Counted from the first letter of the stretch, positions 14,387-22,301 are shown. The stretch is 64,000 bases of DNA from an uncultured Bradyrhizobium sp. (GCF_947648125.1 NZ_CANSMR010000030.1:1-64000); one strand, 5' to 3'. The notes: generated by a model from the sequence alone, not told the origin. A program made the numbers and translations.

Positions 14387-14821
14387 TCAGCTGAAACGCC
14401 GGGTCACGACGGTCGTGCGGCGGTCGGGGAGCTTCGGCAGCCGCGTCACATCCGCGCGCGTTGTCGTGGTTTTTGGGCCGGGGGCGGGCGCCTGCTCCTG
14501 TTGCTGCAGAAACAGGGTGGCCTCGAACAGCACGCCGGGGGCCTGCTTGGCCGTACCCGAGCACACCGCGCGATTGCCGCTGAAGGTGCCGGTCAGCTGT
14601 GCCTCGACCTCGTCGCATCCGAACACGGTGGTGAACGGGCCGTCGGCATATCTGTGCGTCGTCAAGACCGCCGTGAAGCGGTCCTCGTCGAGCTGATAGG
14701 ATCCGCCATAGGTGAACGTGGCGTCGCCGCCTGAGATCCTGCCGTTTGCCAGATGGACTATTCCGGTGCCTTCGCCGCGCGGCGTACGAAACCACGCCGC
14801 ATATCGACCGTCTCTTTGCAT
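14387..14821 (-). CDS. GrlR-like domain protein
   Basis: The ATG at 14821 gives MQRDGRYAAWFRTPRGEG; a TTG at 14839 is possible. The 144-residue product has an antiparallel beta pattern GTGIVHLANGRISGGDATFTYGGSY, then FTAVLTTHRYADG, VEAQLTGTFSGNRAVCSGTA and VLFEATLF. These match the GrlR fold, an 8-stranded beta barrel first described as a negative regulator of the LEE type III secretion system. In rhizobia such proteins occur far from secretion genes and are thought to bind small ligands; the role here is unknown. The C-terminal ~30 residues are basic and disordered. Confidence 0.65.
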   Translation of the reverse strand: MQRDGRYAAWFRTPRGEGTGIVHLANGRISGGDATFTYGGSYQLDEDRFTAVLTTHRYADGPFTTVFGCDEVEAQLTGTFSGNRAVCSGTAKQAPGVLFEATLFLQQQEQAPAPGPKTTTTRADVTRLPKLPDRRTTVVTRRFS

Positions 14822-14972
14822 GACCGTCACGAACTGCAAACCCTGCGTTGTCGTCTAGCTACGTTGCAAGCGGAGGGACTGCTACTTAACCTTCACCCAA
14901 CGGTTAACGAACCGAGAAGGCGATCGCGCGACTTGCGCGAAGCGGTATTGGACTGGTGTGCGACGATCGCGC

Positions 14973-15070
14973 GAGAGCCCCGTTCCGATGGAATCGGAAC
15001 GGGGCTCTCGACTCTTGTTTTGACGTTTGCTTCACGCGAACCGGTGTTTACTTCGCTCGCAAACGCTCTA
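14973..15070 (-). repeat. Bipartite repeat copy 1 (variable hairpin + conserved half)
   Basis: A perfect 17-bp hairpin (14973-14989 with 14993-15009) is followed by a conserved half in the minus orientation: TTTGACG...TTCACGCGAACCGGTG...ACTTCGCTCGCAAACGCTCTA. Related copies lie at 26197, 38484 and 51368. The conserved halves agree closely, while this hairpin sequence differs from the others. Confidence 0.8.
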
Positions 15071-15095
15071 ATGCATTCGACCGGTCACAAGACGC

Positions 15096-15130
15096 CACGG
15101 CCCTCGCCAGGGGAGCTAGCGAGGGCCGTG
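15096..15130. terminator. Hairpin downstream of flgH
   Basis: A perfect 12-bp stem, CACGGCCCTCGC with GCGAGGGCCGTG, spans an 11-base loop and lies 58 bases past the flgH stop on the minus strand. No U-run follows, so it may stop transcription weakly or protect the 3' end of the flgF-G-A-H mRNA. Confidence 0.5.
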
Positions 15131-15187
15131 TTGGTACACCGCGCCGCGCCTAGGTTCGCGACGAGATGTGGGAGCTCAAGAAGAAAG

Positions 15188-15940
15188 CTAGAAGGGCAAG
15201 AGCACGTCGAGAACCTGCTGGCCGTAGCGCGGCTGTTGCACGTCGGTGATCTGGCCGCGGCCGCCATAGGCGATGCGGGCCTGGGCGATCTTCGAGGAGT
15301 CGATGGTGTTGTCGCTCTGGATGTCTTCCGGGCGCACGATACCGGCCACGATCAGCTCGCGGATTTCGTAGTTGACGCGGATCTCCTGCTTGCCCTCGAC
15401 CACAAGGTTTCCGTTCGGGAGAATCTGGGTGACGACGGCCGCGACGCTGGTCTGCAACGCTTCCTGGCGGTTGACCGAGCCCTTGCCGTCGCTCGAGGCC
15501 GTGGATTCGGCGGTCAGGATCTTGCCGGGCAGGATCTTGTTCGCCTGCGTGATGGTCTGCGATCCAAGGAAGTTGGTCACCCCGGAATCTTCGGAATTGG
15601 TACGGCTGCGCTGGGTTTCGTTGGCGATCGCGGCCTTGTCGGTGAAGTTCACCGTGACCGTCAGGATGTCTCCGACGCGCGCGGCGCGCTGGTCCTTGAA
15701 GAAGGCGCGCGAGCCGCTGCGCCACAGCGAGTTGGGGCTGTAGGAGGCGACCTCGGGCTTCGGCATCGGCATCTGCACCGGCTTGTAGCCGGGCTGCGCC
15801 GTCGGGTTCTCGATCTCCGTCAGCTTCGGCTTTTCACCGATCTGGGAGAGACGGTCGATCGACGAGCAACCGCTGGCGATCGTTCCGAGTGCGAGCAGCG
15901 CACCGGTCAGGATGAGGCGGTTGATGCGGTACTGGGACAT
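15188..15940 (-). CDS. flgH: Flagellar L-ring lipoprotein FlgH
   Basis: This 250-residue protein begins with a lipoprotein signal peptide whose lipobox ends IASGC (Cys25). The mature part has the FlgH blocks SLWRSGSRAFFKDQRAARVGDILTV, LPGKILTAESTASSDGKGSVNRQEAL, VVTQILPNGNLVVEGKQEIRVN and REDIQSDNTIDSSKIAQARIAYGG, ending GQQVLDVLLPF. FlgH forms the outer-membrane L ring. It is the last gene of the flgF-flgG-flgA-flgH operon, five bases after flgA, and is followed by a stable hairpin and a repeat element. Confidence 0.96.
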   Translation of the reverse strand: MSQYRINRLILTGALLALGTIASGCSSIDRLSQIGEKPKLTEIENPTAQPGYKPVQMPMPKPEVASYSPNSLWRSGSRAFFKDQRAARVGDILTVTVNFTDKAAIANETQRSRTNSEDSGVTNFLGSQTITQANKILPGKILTAESTASSDGKGSVNRQEALQTSVAAVVTQILPNGNLVVEGKQEIRVNYEIRELIVAGIVRPEDIQSDNTIDSSKIAQARIAYGGRGQITDVQQPRYGQQVLDVLLPF

Positions 15941-15945
15941 GAACT

Positions 15946-17001
15946 TTACTCGGCGTTTGGTGCGACTGAACTCAGCTTGACGGGAGCGGAATTTGAAGAG
16001 GCGGCGTCGGCGGCCGGCGCTGCGCGCGGGGACGCGACCGAGATCGAAACCTCGCCGCGGCCGGTGACGACGCCGGCGACGGCGCGCTTGGACTGCAGAT
16101 TCATCACGTTCACGACATCGCCTTCGGCGCCGCCATCCATCGCCTTGCCGCGGATCGTGAGGTAGAGACCGGAGGTGCGGTAGACCAGCGTGACGTTCTG
16201 GTCGCGGGTGACGAGATCGGGTTTTGCCATGTCGGCTGTGCGCAGCGCCTGGCCGGAGCGGATCTGGCGGCGCATCTGCATGCCGACGGCGCTGTCGCGC
16301 ACCGCCGCGTCGTTGCCGATTTCGGCTTTCGGACGGCGCTCGATCACCACGTCGGAGGCTTTCAGCACGTCGCCGCGTTCGACATTGCGCGTCAGCACGG
16401 CGGCATCGATGGTTTCGATCGCGGTGCCGGTGAGGCGCAGCTTGTACGGCGCCGTGCCGGCTTCGTTGCTGACCTCGAAGGTGACGTCGAACCGCGTCGA
16501 GCGCGGGTCGTAGCGCACGGCGACAGGCTGCATCGCGCCGGTGTTGGTTGCCTCGAGGCGGAGGTCGCCGGGATCGCGGTCGAAGGTGAGTGCGATATTG
16601 CCGGCCCTGCCGAGCCCGTGGCGGCCCTCCAGTGCGCGCGACAGCTGCTGCTCGATCTCCTTGCTGTCGATGGTGCGCGCAAGGCGCGTGACGGTGATCT
16701 CCTTCAGCTCGCGGGTATCGACGCCGATCACCTGGTGGGTCCGCAGCACGTTCAGCACCTGCGCGACCGGCAGCGTGCCCGTGGTGCCGAGGTCGGGCGC
16801 GCGGTAGATCGCAGTGCTGCCGGCGCTGCCGGCGTTGTCGATGAGGTCGCCGACCCGCACGATGTCGTCCGCGACCGTGACGCTGGCGCGCAGCGTCGGC
16901 ACCGCGATGGTCTCGTCGCGGCTTTGCGCTGTGGCTGGTAGCGCGGTCACCGCGAGGAGCGCGGCTGCGATCAGGAATGAGCGGGCGATCATCGACATCA
17001 T
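15946..17001 (-). CDS. flgA: Flagellar P-ring assembly chaperone FlgA
   Basis: This 351-residue protein has a Sec signal peptide (FLIAAALLAVTALPATA). An N-terminal domain with TLRASVTVADDIVRVGDLIDNAG is followed by a SAF domain around residues 200-270 (VLTRNVERGDVLKASDVVIERR, MQMRRQIRSGQALRTADMAKP), and then QNVTLVYRTSGLYLTIRGKAMDGG. It is longer than enterobacterial FlgA (about 220 residues), as in other alphaproteobacteria. FlgA helps FlgI polymerise in the periplasm. Its start is 3 bases from the flgG stop, so it is tightly coupled. Confidence 0.92.
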   Translation of the reverse strand: MMSMIARSFLIAAALLAVTALPATAQSRDETIAVPTLRASVTVADDIVRVGDLIDNAGSAGSTAIYRAPDLGTTGTLPVAQVLNVLRTHQVIGVDTRELKEITVTRLARTIDSKEIEQQLSRALEGRHGLGRAGNIALTFDRDPGDLRLEATNTGAMQPVAVRYDPRSTRFDVTFEVSNEAGTAPYKLRLTGTAIETIDAAVLTRNVERGDVLKASDVVIERRPKAEIGNDAAVRDSAVGMQMRRQIRSGQALRTADMAKPDLVTRDQNVTLVYRTSGLYLTIRGKAMDGGAEGDVVNVMNLQSKRAVAGVVTGRGEVSISVASPRAAPAADAASSNSAPVKLSSVAPNAE

Positions 17002-17003
17002 CC

Positions 17004-17792
17004 TCAGCGGAACAGGTTGGAGGTCGACTGCATCATCTGGTCGGCCGCAGAGACCACCTTCGAGTTCATCTCATAGGCGCGCTGCGCGGCGATCAGGTCG
17101 GAGATTTCCGAGACCACCTCGACGTTGGCCTGTTCGAGGTTGCTCTGTTGCATGTCGCCATAGCCGTCGGTGTTGGCTATGCCGTCCTGCGGCTGGCCGG
17201 AGGCCGGCGTTTCCTGGAACAGGTTGTCGCCGATCGGCATCAGCCCGGCCTTGTTGATGAAGCGGGTCAGGCCGATCTGGCCGATCGTGGTCGATGCGGT
17301 CTGGCCCGGCAGCGTCACCGAGACCTGGCCCTGCGCATTGATGGTGAGGCCGGAGGCGTTCTGCGGGATCGTGATCGTCGGCTGCAGCAGGTTGCCCTGC
17401 GCGTTGACGATGCGGCCCTGATTGTCCATCTGGAACGAGCCGTCGCGGGTGTAGGTGAAGGTGCCGTCCGGCATCAGGATCTTGAAGAAGCCTTCGCCGC
17501 GGATTGCGATGTCGAGATCGTTGCCGGTCGGCGACAGCGTGCCCTGGGTCATCATCCGCGGCGTGCCGACGGTCTTGACGCCGCCGCCGAGGTCGATGCC
17601 CATCGGCATGATGGTGTTCTGGTCGGAGGCCTGCGCACCGACCCGGCGCACATGGTCGTAGATCAGGTCCTGGAACGCGGCGCGCTGCTTCTTGTAGCCG
17701 GTGGTACGCAGGTTCGCGATGTTGTTGGAGATCACCTGAACGCTGAGTTCCTGTGCCGCCATTCCGGTCGCCGCGGTATAAAGTGCGCGCAT
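17004..17792 (-). CDS. flgG: Flagellar distal rod protein FlgG
   Basis: This 262-residue protein is full length for FlgG. It begins MRALYTAATGMAAQELSVQVISNNIANL with the ANN-type rod motif and has the FlgG-specific segment GGGVKTVGTPRMMTQGTLSPTGNDLDIAI. The core FKILMPDGTFTYTRDGSFQMDNQGRIV and the C-terminal QRAYEMNSKVVSAADQMMQ helix follow. It polymerises to the distal rod after export through the type III gate. It lies between flgF and flgA in one operon. Confidence 0.96.
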   Translation of the reverse strand: MRALYTAATGMAAQELSVQVISNNIANLRTTGYKKQRAAFQDLIYDHVRRVGAQASDQNTIMPMGIDLGGGVKTVGTPRMMTQGTLSPTGNDLDIAIRGEGFFKILMPDGTFTYTRDGSFQMDNQGRIVNAQGNLLQPTITIPQNASGLTINAQGQVSVTLPGQTASTTIGQIGLTRFINKAGLMPIGDNLFQETPASGQPQDGIANTDGYGDMQQSNLEQANVEVVSEISDLIAAQRAYEMNSKVVSAADQMMQSTSNLFR

Positions 17793-17808
17793 CGTTCAAT
17801 CCCCCGGA

Positions 17809-18573
17809 TCAGTTCGGCACGTCGGCGAGCTTCTCGATCGCCGATTTGTGCAGGTCGCTCTGCTGCTGCAGCAGCGAGGCGATTTGGGTGTAGGTCCGCG
17901 TGATCTCGATCATGCGGCTCATCTCGACGACGGAATTGACGTTCGACTTTTCGATGAAGCCCTGGCGGATCTGCGCCTTGGTGTCCGGCAACGGCTGCGC
18001 GCCTTCACCCGGCACATAGAGGTTGGAGCCTTCCTTGAGCAGGCGTTGGGCCTGTGCGAACGAGACCAGGCGCAGCTTGCCGCGGATCGAGTCGAGCCGG
18101 GACGTGCCCTCGAGCACGCTGACGTTGCCGTCGGGAGCGATGTTGACGTCGTGATCGGTCTGCTGGAACGTGATCGGGCCGGCGGTGCCGAGCACCTGAT
18201 AGCCCGAGGCGGTGACGAGCTGGCCGCGATTGTTGATCGCCAAATTGCCGTCGCGGGTGTAGCGCTCGCCGCCCGGCGTCTGCACCACCAGGAAGGCGTT
18301 GCCGTCGATCGCGACGTCGAGCGGGTTCTTGGTCTCTTCGGTCGGGCCCTGCGAGAAGTCGTGGAAGGTCGCGCGGTCCTGCACGAACGAGACGCGGCGG
18401 TCGGAGGACGCGAAATTGTCCTCATGCGCGTTCGAGGACAGATATTCCTGGAACAGCGACCGGTCGGCCTTGTAGCCGTTGGTGTTCATGTTCGCGATGT
18501 TGTTGGAAACGACATCCATCTGCCGTTCCAGCACCATCTGCTTCGATAGTCCGACCAGAAGCGTGTTCTGCAT
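17809..18573 (-). CDS. flgF: Flagellar proximal rod protein FlgF
   Basis: The ATG at 18573 has GGGGAG about 10 bases upstream and begins MQNTLLVGLSKQMVLERQMDVV; upstream frame to 18660 is discarded. The 254-residue product has the rod-protein N-terminus with NNIANMNTNGYKADR, the core FLVVQTPGGERYTRDGNLAINNRGQLVTASGYQVLG and the C-terminal SRMIEITRTYTQIASLLQQQSDL helix. It is the first gene of flgF-flgG-flgA-flgH. A sigma54-like element at 18685-18700 lies about 110 bases upstream. Confidence 0.94.
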   Translation of the reverse strand: MQNTLLVGLSKQMVLERQMDVVSNNIANMNTNGYKADRSLFQEYLSSNAHEDNFASSDRRVSFVQDRATFHDFSQGPTEETKNPLDVAIDGNAFLVVQTPGGERYTRDGNLAINNRGQLVTASGYQVLGTAGPITFQQTDHDVNIAPDGNVSVLEGTSRLDSIRGKLRLVSFAQAQRLLKEGSNLYVPGEGAQPLPDTKAQIRQGFIEKSNVNSVVEMSRMIEITRTYTQIASLLQQQSDLHKSAIEKLADVPN

Positions 18574-18684
18574 CGGTGGTTCTCCCCTGTGAGGTGATCC
18601 GATGCAGCGGTTCTCCCAAACCCTTGCGCCGGACCGTCGGTAACCGTTGGGTTCTCCCAAACCCGCCAGTCACGTCGTCCTCTC

Positions 18685-18700
18685 AGCGAAACCCGTGCCA
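18685..18700 (-). promoter_or_regulatory. Sigma54-like -24/-12 promoter for flgF operon
   Basis: The minus strand reads TGGCACGGGTTTCGCT, with GG and GC ten bases apart and a perfect TGGCAC -24 box. Transcription would start near 18673. It is the same arrangement as the element before flgI. The downstream leader (18574-18672) contains a 15-bp direct repeat GGTTCTCCCAAACCC at 18609-18623 and 18650-18664 of unknown meaning. Confidence 0.5.
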
Positions 18701-18818
18701 ACTTGAAATAATAAGATATTTAAATGGCTTAGGTGTCTGACCGGGGGCCGCACAGGGCGGCAGAAAGGTCTTGTTGACCATGTTTGCCCGGCAGTTTTTT
18801 CCTAGTGGAAGGTAAATC

Positions 18819-18837
18819 CTAATCTTCCGTTAACCAT
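18819..18837 (+). promoter_or_regulatory. CtrA-type box upstream of fliL
   Basis: CTAA-N7-TTAACC, extended to TTAACCAT (18830-18837), lies about 120 bases before the fliL ATG in the 382-base divergent region between flgF and fliL. It matches TTAA-N7-TTAA with one mismatch. Confidence 0.5.
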
Positions 18838-18955
18838 TATGACCCCAGTGTTGCCGGCATTGGGGCGCGTGTGCGCCGGCGGCCTTTGTATCGCGTCTTC
18901 AAGCCAAAGCTGGGGCAAATCGCGTTCGCATCCTTCGAGTTGAAGCGAGCGGACG

Positions 18956-19444
18956 ATGGCGGACGAGGAAAAGACGGATAGCGGCGAGGGCGCGGCCGCT
19001 CCGAAAAAGGGCAAGCTCAAGCTGATCATTGCCGTCGTCGGCTTCCTCGTCGTGCTCGGCGCGGGTGCGGGCGGATGGTTCTTCTTCATGCGCGGTCACG
19101 GCGAGGAGCAGCACGCCGAAGCGCCGCCGCCGAAGCCGCCGAGCTTCGTCGACGTGCCCGACATGCTGGTCAATCTGGTCGGCGCGCCCGGCGAGCGGGT
19201 GCAGTATCTCAAGCTGAAGCTCGTGCTCGAGATCAAGGAAGAGAAACAGGTCGAGGCGATCAAGCCGGCGCTGCCGCGCGTCACCGATCTGTTCCAGACC
19301 TATATGCGCGAGCTGCGCCCGAGCGATCTCAACGGCTCGGCCGGCCTGTTCCGTCTCAAGGAAGAGCTGACCAAGCGCGTCAACCTCGCGCTGGCGCCCA
19401 ACCAGGTGAACGCGGTGCTGTTCAAGGAAGTCGTGATCCAGTGA
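18956..19444 (+). CDS. fliL: Flagellar basal body-associated protein FliL
   Basis: This 162-residue inner-membrane protein has a charged N-terminus (MADEEKTDSGEGAAAPKKGK), one transmembrane helix at about residues 22-44 and a Pro-rich linker. Its periplasmic domain has FVDVPDMLVNLVG, QYLKLKLVLEI and the C-terminal LKEELTKRVNLALAPNQVNAVLFKEVVIQ. FliL forms rings around stator units and supports torque. It heads the fliL-fliM-DUF6468-motE operon, 18 bases before fliM, divergent from flgF. Confidence 0.94.
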   Translation: MADEEKTDSGEGAAAPKKGKLKLIIAVVGFLVVLGAGAGGWFFFMRGHGEEQHAEAPPPKPPSFVDVPDMLVNLVGAPGERVQYLKLKLVLEIKEEKQVEAIKPALPRVTDLFQTYMRELRPSDLNGSAGLFRLKEELTKRVNLALAPNQVNAVLFKEVVIQ

Positions 19445-19462
19445 CGGGGCGGATGTAAAGCC

Positions 19463-20665
19463 ATGGCCGGCAACGACCAGATGGACCAGGACGCCATTGC
19501 GGCCCAATGGGAAGCCTCGCTCGATTCCGAGGATCCCGCGGCGGCCGCGGCGGAAGCTGCCAAGAACGAGCTCACCGAGAACATGGCGCTGCAATGGGCC
19601 GCCATGGTCGAGGACGGCAGCCGCGACTTCGGCGGCAAGAACACCAATGGCGAGCGCGTGCTGTCGCAGGAGGAAATCGACAATCTCCTCGGCTTCACGG
19701 TCGGCGACGTCAGCCTCGACGATCATTCCGGCATCCGCGCCATCATCGATTCCGCGATGGTGTCCTACGAGCGTCTGCCGATGCTCGAAATCGTGTTCGA
19801 TCGCCTCGTGCGGTTGATGACGACATCGTTGCGCAATTTCACCTCCGACAACGTCGAAGTCTCGCTCGACCGCATCACCTCGGTGCGCTTCGGCGATTAC
19901 ATGAACTCGATACCGCTGCCGGCGGTGCTCTCGGTGTTCAAGGCGGAGGAGTGGGAGAATTTCGGCCTCGCCATGGTCGACTCCAACCTGATCTATTCGA
20001 TGATCGACGTGCTGCTCGGCGGCCGTCGCGGCCAGACCCAGCTCAAGATCGAGGGCCGGCCCTACACCACGATCGAGACCAATCTCGTGAAGCGGCTGGT
20101 CGAGGTGGTGCTGTCGGATGCCGAGCAGGCGTTCCGGCCGCTGTCGCCGGTGACCTTCACGATCGACCGGCTCGAGACCAATCCGCGCTTCGCCGCGATC
20201 AGCCGCCCGGCCAATGCCGCGATCCTGGTGCGCCTGCGCATCGACATGGAAGACCGCGGCGGCAACGTCGAATTGCTGCTGCCCTACGCCACCATCGAAC
20301 CGATCCGCAACGTGCTGTTGCAGATGTTCATGGGCGAAAAGTTCGGCCGCGATCCGATCTGGGAAGGCCATTTCGCCACCGAAGTGGCGCAGGCCGAGAT
20401 TGCGGTCGATGCGGTGCTGTACGAGGCCGATATCCCGCTGAAGGAGCTGATGAAGCTGAAGGTCGGCGACACGCTGCCGCTGGACATCCGCTCCGACGCG
20501 CTGGTCTCGGTCCGTTGCGGCAACGTCACCCTGACAGAGGGCCGCATGGGCCGCGTCGGCGACCGCGTCGCGATCCGCGTCACCAAGAATTTGCGTAAAC
20601 CCCAAACCACCTTCGCGATGTTCGAGAAGGCGGACGAGCGGACCAAAATGATGGAGGCACCATGA
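19463..20665 (+). CDS. fliM: Flagellar motor switch protein FliM
   Basis: This 400-residue protein has the FliM middle domain (SYERLPMLEIVFDRLVRLMTTSLRNFTSDNVEVSLD, YMNSIPLPAVLSVFKAEEW) and the C-terminal SpoA domain (DIPLKELMKLKVGDTLPLDI, VRCGNVTLTEGRMGRVGDRVAIRV). FliM forms the C ring and binds CheY-P. The usual N-terminal CheY-P motif LSQEEIDNLL is at residues 67-76 instead of the extreme N-terminus. It is preceded by an acidic extension holding two similar short motifs (AIAAQWEASL and MALQWAAMVE). Its stop overlaps the next start by ATGA. Confidence 0.96.
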   Translation: MAGNDQMDQDAIAAQWEASLDSEDPAAAAAEAAKNELTENMALQWAAMVEDGSRDFGGKNTNGERVLSQEEIDNLLGFTVGDVSLDDHSGIRAIIDSAMVSYERLPMLEIVFDRLVRLMTTSLRNFTSDNVEVSLDRITSVRFGDYMNSIPLPAVLSVFKAEEWENFGLAMVDSNLIYSMIDVLLGGRRGQTQLKIEGRPYTTIETNLVKRLVEVVLSDAEQAFRPLSPVTFTIDRLETNPRFAAISRPANAAILVRLRIDMEDRGGNVELLLPYATIEPIRNVLLQMFMGEKFGRDPIWEGHFATEVAQAEIAVDAVLYEADIPLKELMKLKVGDTLPLDIRSDALVSVRCGNVTLTEGRMGRVGDRVAIRVTKNLRKPQTTFAMFEKADERTKMMEAP

Positions 20666-21132
20666 GTCATGTGCTTGGACTAGCAATCGAGAGTCTGGTG
20701 ACCGTGCTGCTGATGCTGACGATCGGCTATTGCTGGCTGCTCAACAAGCGCCTGCAGCGGCTGAAGGCGGACGAGCATTCGCTGAAGGCGACGATCGCCG
20801 AATTGATCACCGCGACCGAGATTGCCGAGCGGGCGATCGGCGGGTTGAAGCACGCGGTGCGCGACGTCAACGAGAACCTCGGCAACCAGCTCGATGCGGC
20901 GACGCTGATGTCGGCGCAGCTGAAGAACCAGCTGGCGGAAGGCGATGGCGTGGTGCGCCGCCTGTCCAAGATCGCGCTGGCCGCGCGGCCGGCTGAACCT
21001 GCGCATGCGCCGGCAGCAGCTGCGCCCGCCGCGCCGGTGGCGCAGGCGCCCAGGGTTTCGGCCGCGCGCGCGGTAGCCGCAGCGGCTGAAGCCTTCACGG
21101 AGCGCAGGAGGGCCGGCGGTCTCGCTGCATGA
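20662..21132 (+). CDS. DUF6468 flagellar-operon membrane protein
   Basis: This 156-residue protein has an N-terminal transmembrane helix (about residues 6-25, LAIESLVTVLLMLTIGYCWLL). A coiled coil follows (RLQRLKADEHSLKATIAELITATEIAERAIGGLKHAV, about residues 31-70), then an Ala/Pro-rich tail. This organisation and position between fliM and motE identify it as the family annotated DUF6468 in alphaproteobacterial flagellar clusters. No activity is known. A membrane-anchored coiled coil between a C-ring and a stator-chaperone gene suggests a structural or motor-assembly role. It overlaps both neighbours by 4 bases. Confidence 0.8.
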   Translation: MSHVLGLAIESLVTVLLMLTIGYCWLLNKRLQRLKADEHSLKATIAELITATEIAERAIGGLKHAVRDVNENLGNQLDAATLMSAQLKNQLAEGDGVVRRLSKIALAARPAEPAHAPAAAAPAAPVAQAPRVSAARAVAAAAEAFTERRRAGGLAA

Positions 21133-21941
21133 AGTTGCTTCGTGACATCAGAGTGATGCCCGTGGTGCTGGTTGCGATCTTCGGCCTGATGGTGCTGAAG
21201 GTCGCGGGCCTCGTGCTCGATGGCGGTTACGTGTTTGCCGAGGACGCGCCGCCGGCCGGCCCGGCCGGTCCATCTTGGGCGCAGCAGAATTTCAACTTCC
21301 CCGGCGCGCCCAAGGCGGTTGCCGACAGCAAGATCAAGGCCGATCCCGGCGACATCACGGGATCGGTCGAGGGCAAGGACGCGAAGAAGGACGAGGCACC
21401 AAAACCGGCCGCACCGGCCGCGGAGGCGCCCAAGCCCGACGGCGTGGTGGTCAATCTGGATGCGCCGCCGCCGGTGTCGGCCTCCGAACGCGCGATCCTG
21501 GAGCGGTTGCAGTCGCGCCGCCAGGAGCTCGAGACGCGCGCCCGCGAGGTCGAGATCCGTGAGAGCCTGTTGAAGGCCGCCGAGAAGCGCATCGAGGCCA
21601 AGGTCGAGGAGGCCAAGGCCAATGACGCCAAGGCGAATGCCGATGCGGCGGCAAAGGCGGAAACCGACGCCGCCCGCTTCAAGGGCATCGTCACCATGTA
21701 TGAGAACATGAAGCCGAAGGACGCCGCTAAAGTGTTCGATCGTCTGGAGATGACCGTGCTCTACCAGATCGCCTCGCAGATCCAGCCGCGCAAGATGTCG
21801 GACATCCTCGGCCTGATGCAGCCCGAGGCTGCTGAACGGCTCACGGTCGAACTCGCCCGCCGCGCCGGCGGCGACAAGTCGGCCTCGACCGACGAGCTTC
21901 CCAAGATCGAAGGCAAGATGCTCGCCCCGAAGACGAATTGA
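21129..21941 (+). CDS. MotE-type flagellar motor chaperone
   Basis: This 270-residue protein has an N-terminal membrane anchor or signal (VMPVVLVAIFGLMVLKVAGLVL, residues 9-30) and a long Pro/Ala-rich linker. A coiled coil (ERAILERLQSRRQELETRAREVEIRESLLKAAEKRI) follows, then a C-terminal MgtE-N-like domain with MYENMKPKDAAKVFDRLEMTVLYQIASQIQPRKMSDILGLM. This matches MotE of Sinorhizobium, a periplasmic chaperone for the motor protein MotC, although no motB/motC is present here. It ends the fliL operon. Confidence 0.82.
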   Translation: MKLLRDIRVMPVVLVAIFGLMVLKVAGLVLDGGYVFAEDAPPAGPAGPSWAQQNFNFPGAPKAVADSKIKADPGDITGSVEGKDAKKDEAPKPAAPAAEAPKPDGVVVNLDAPPPVSASERAILERLQSRRQELETRAREVEIRESLLKAAEKRIEAKVEEAKANDAKANADAAAKAETDAARFKGIVTMYENMKPKDAAKVFDRLEMTVLYQIASQIQPRKMSDILGLMQPEAAERLTVELARRAGGDKSASTDELPKIEGKMLAPKTN

Positions 21942-21963
21942 CGGGGCGCGTCAGCCTCAGAGG

Positions 21964-22167
21964 CTAACCTTCGGCGGGTTTGCGCCCGCGAGCCATGCGA
22001 CGTGCCTTCGCAACGTCGGCGATGGCCGTTGCGACGAAAGATCGATCGTTCAGCGCCGCTGCAAGATAAGCGGTTTGCCACTCAACTGCTTTCAGATGAT
22101 CCTGGATGTCGAATCTCGTCGGATTGAGCGGCAGCTTGAACTGTCCAATTTCCGCGAGCTGTTCCAA
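21964..22167 (-). pseudogene. Truncated addiction-module antitoxin (HigA-like) remnant
   Basis: The 67-residue frame, with only a TTG start, contains TRFDIQDHLKAVEWQTAYLAAAL and SFVATAIADVAKARRM. This resembles the N-terminal two-thirds of the 'putative addiction module antidote' family (about 95-100 residues). The C-terminal helix-turn-helix that should follow (typically ...GLxRExLYKAL) is missing: after RRMARG the frame ends GRKPAEG*. No HigB/RelE-type toxin gene is visible on either side. It is therefore probably a decayed orphan lodged between motE and the TPR gene. Confidence 0.5.
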
Positions 22168-22185
22168 CGTGATGGCAAGTATTCT

Positions 22186-22193
22186 TTAACCAT
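22186..22193 (+). promoter_or_regulatory. Single CtrA half-site (TTAACCAT) upstream of the TPR gene
   Basis: TTAACCAT lies 165 bases before the TPR start and 92 bases before a complete TTAA-N7-TTAA box. On its own it is weak evidence. Confidence 0.3.
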
Positions 22194-22284
22194 ACCACAA
22201 ACACGTTCGACTGTGGTCTGAAACACCCGCTGCCGGTAGCGCAGGGGCTGGTTCCTTCGTAGCCCCTTAAACAATCCATTGACG

Positions 22285-22301
22285 TTAACAGCTCCTTAAC
22301 G
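22285..22301 (+). promoter_or_regulatory. CtrA-type box upstream of the TPR gene
   Basis: TTAA-CAGCTCC-TTAACG has both TTAA half-sites at the exact 7-base spacing. It lies 50 bases before the ATG at 22351 and supports expression of the TPR gene with the flagellar/cell-cycle regulon. Confidence 0.6.

Noticed and set aside
14840-14960. TTAACC...GGTTAAC pair at 14887-14911 as a CtrA box
   Set aside because: The half-sites are 14 bases apart, not 7, and the neighbouring gene is not flagellar.
14753-16165. 470-codon plus-strand frame opposite GrlR-like, flgH and flgA genes
   Set aside because: flgH and flgA are certain on the minus strand, and the frame runs through the repeat at 14973.
18609-18664. 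15-bp direct repeat GGTTCTCCCAAACCC in the flgF leader
   Set aside because: Only two copies with no symmetry or known motif; mentioned with the promoter but not raised as a finding.
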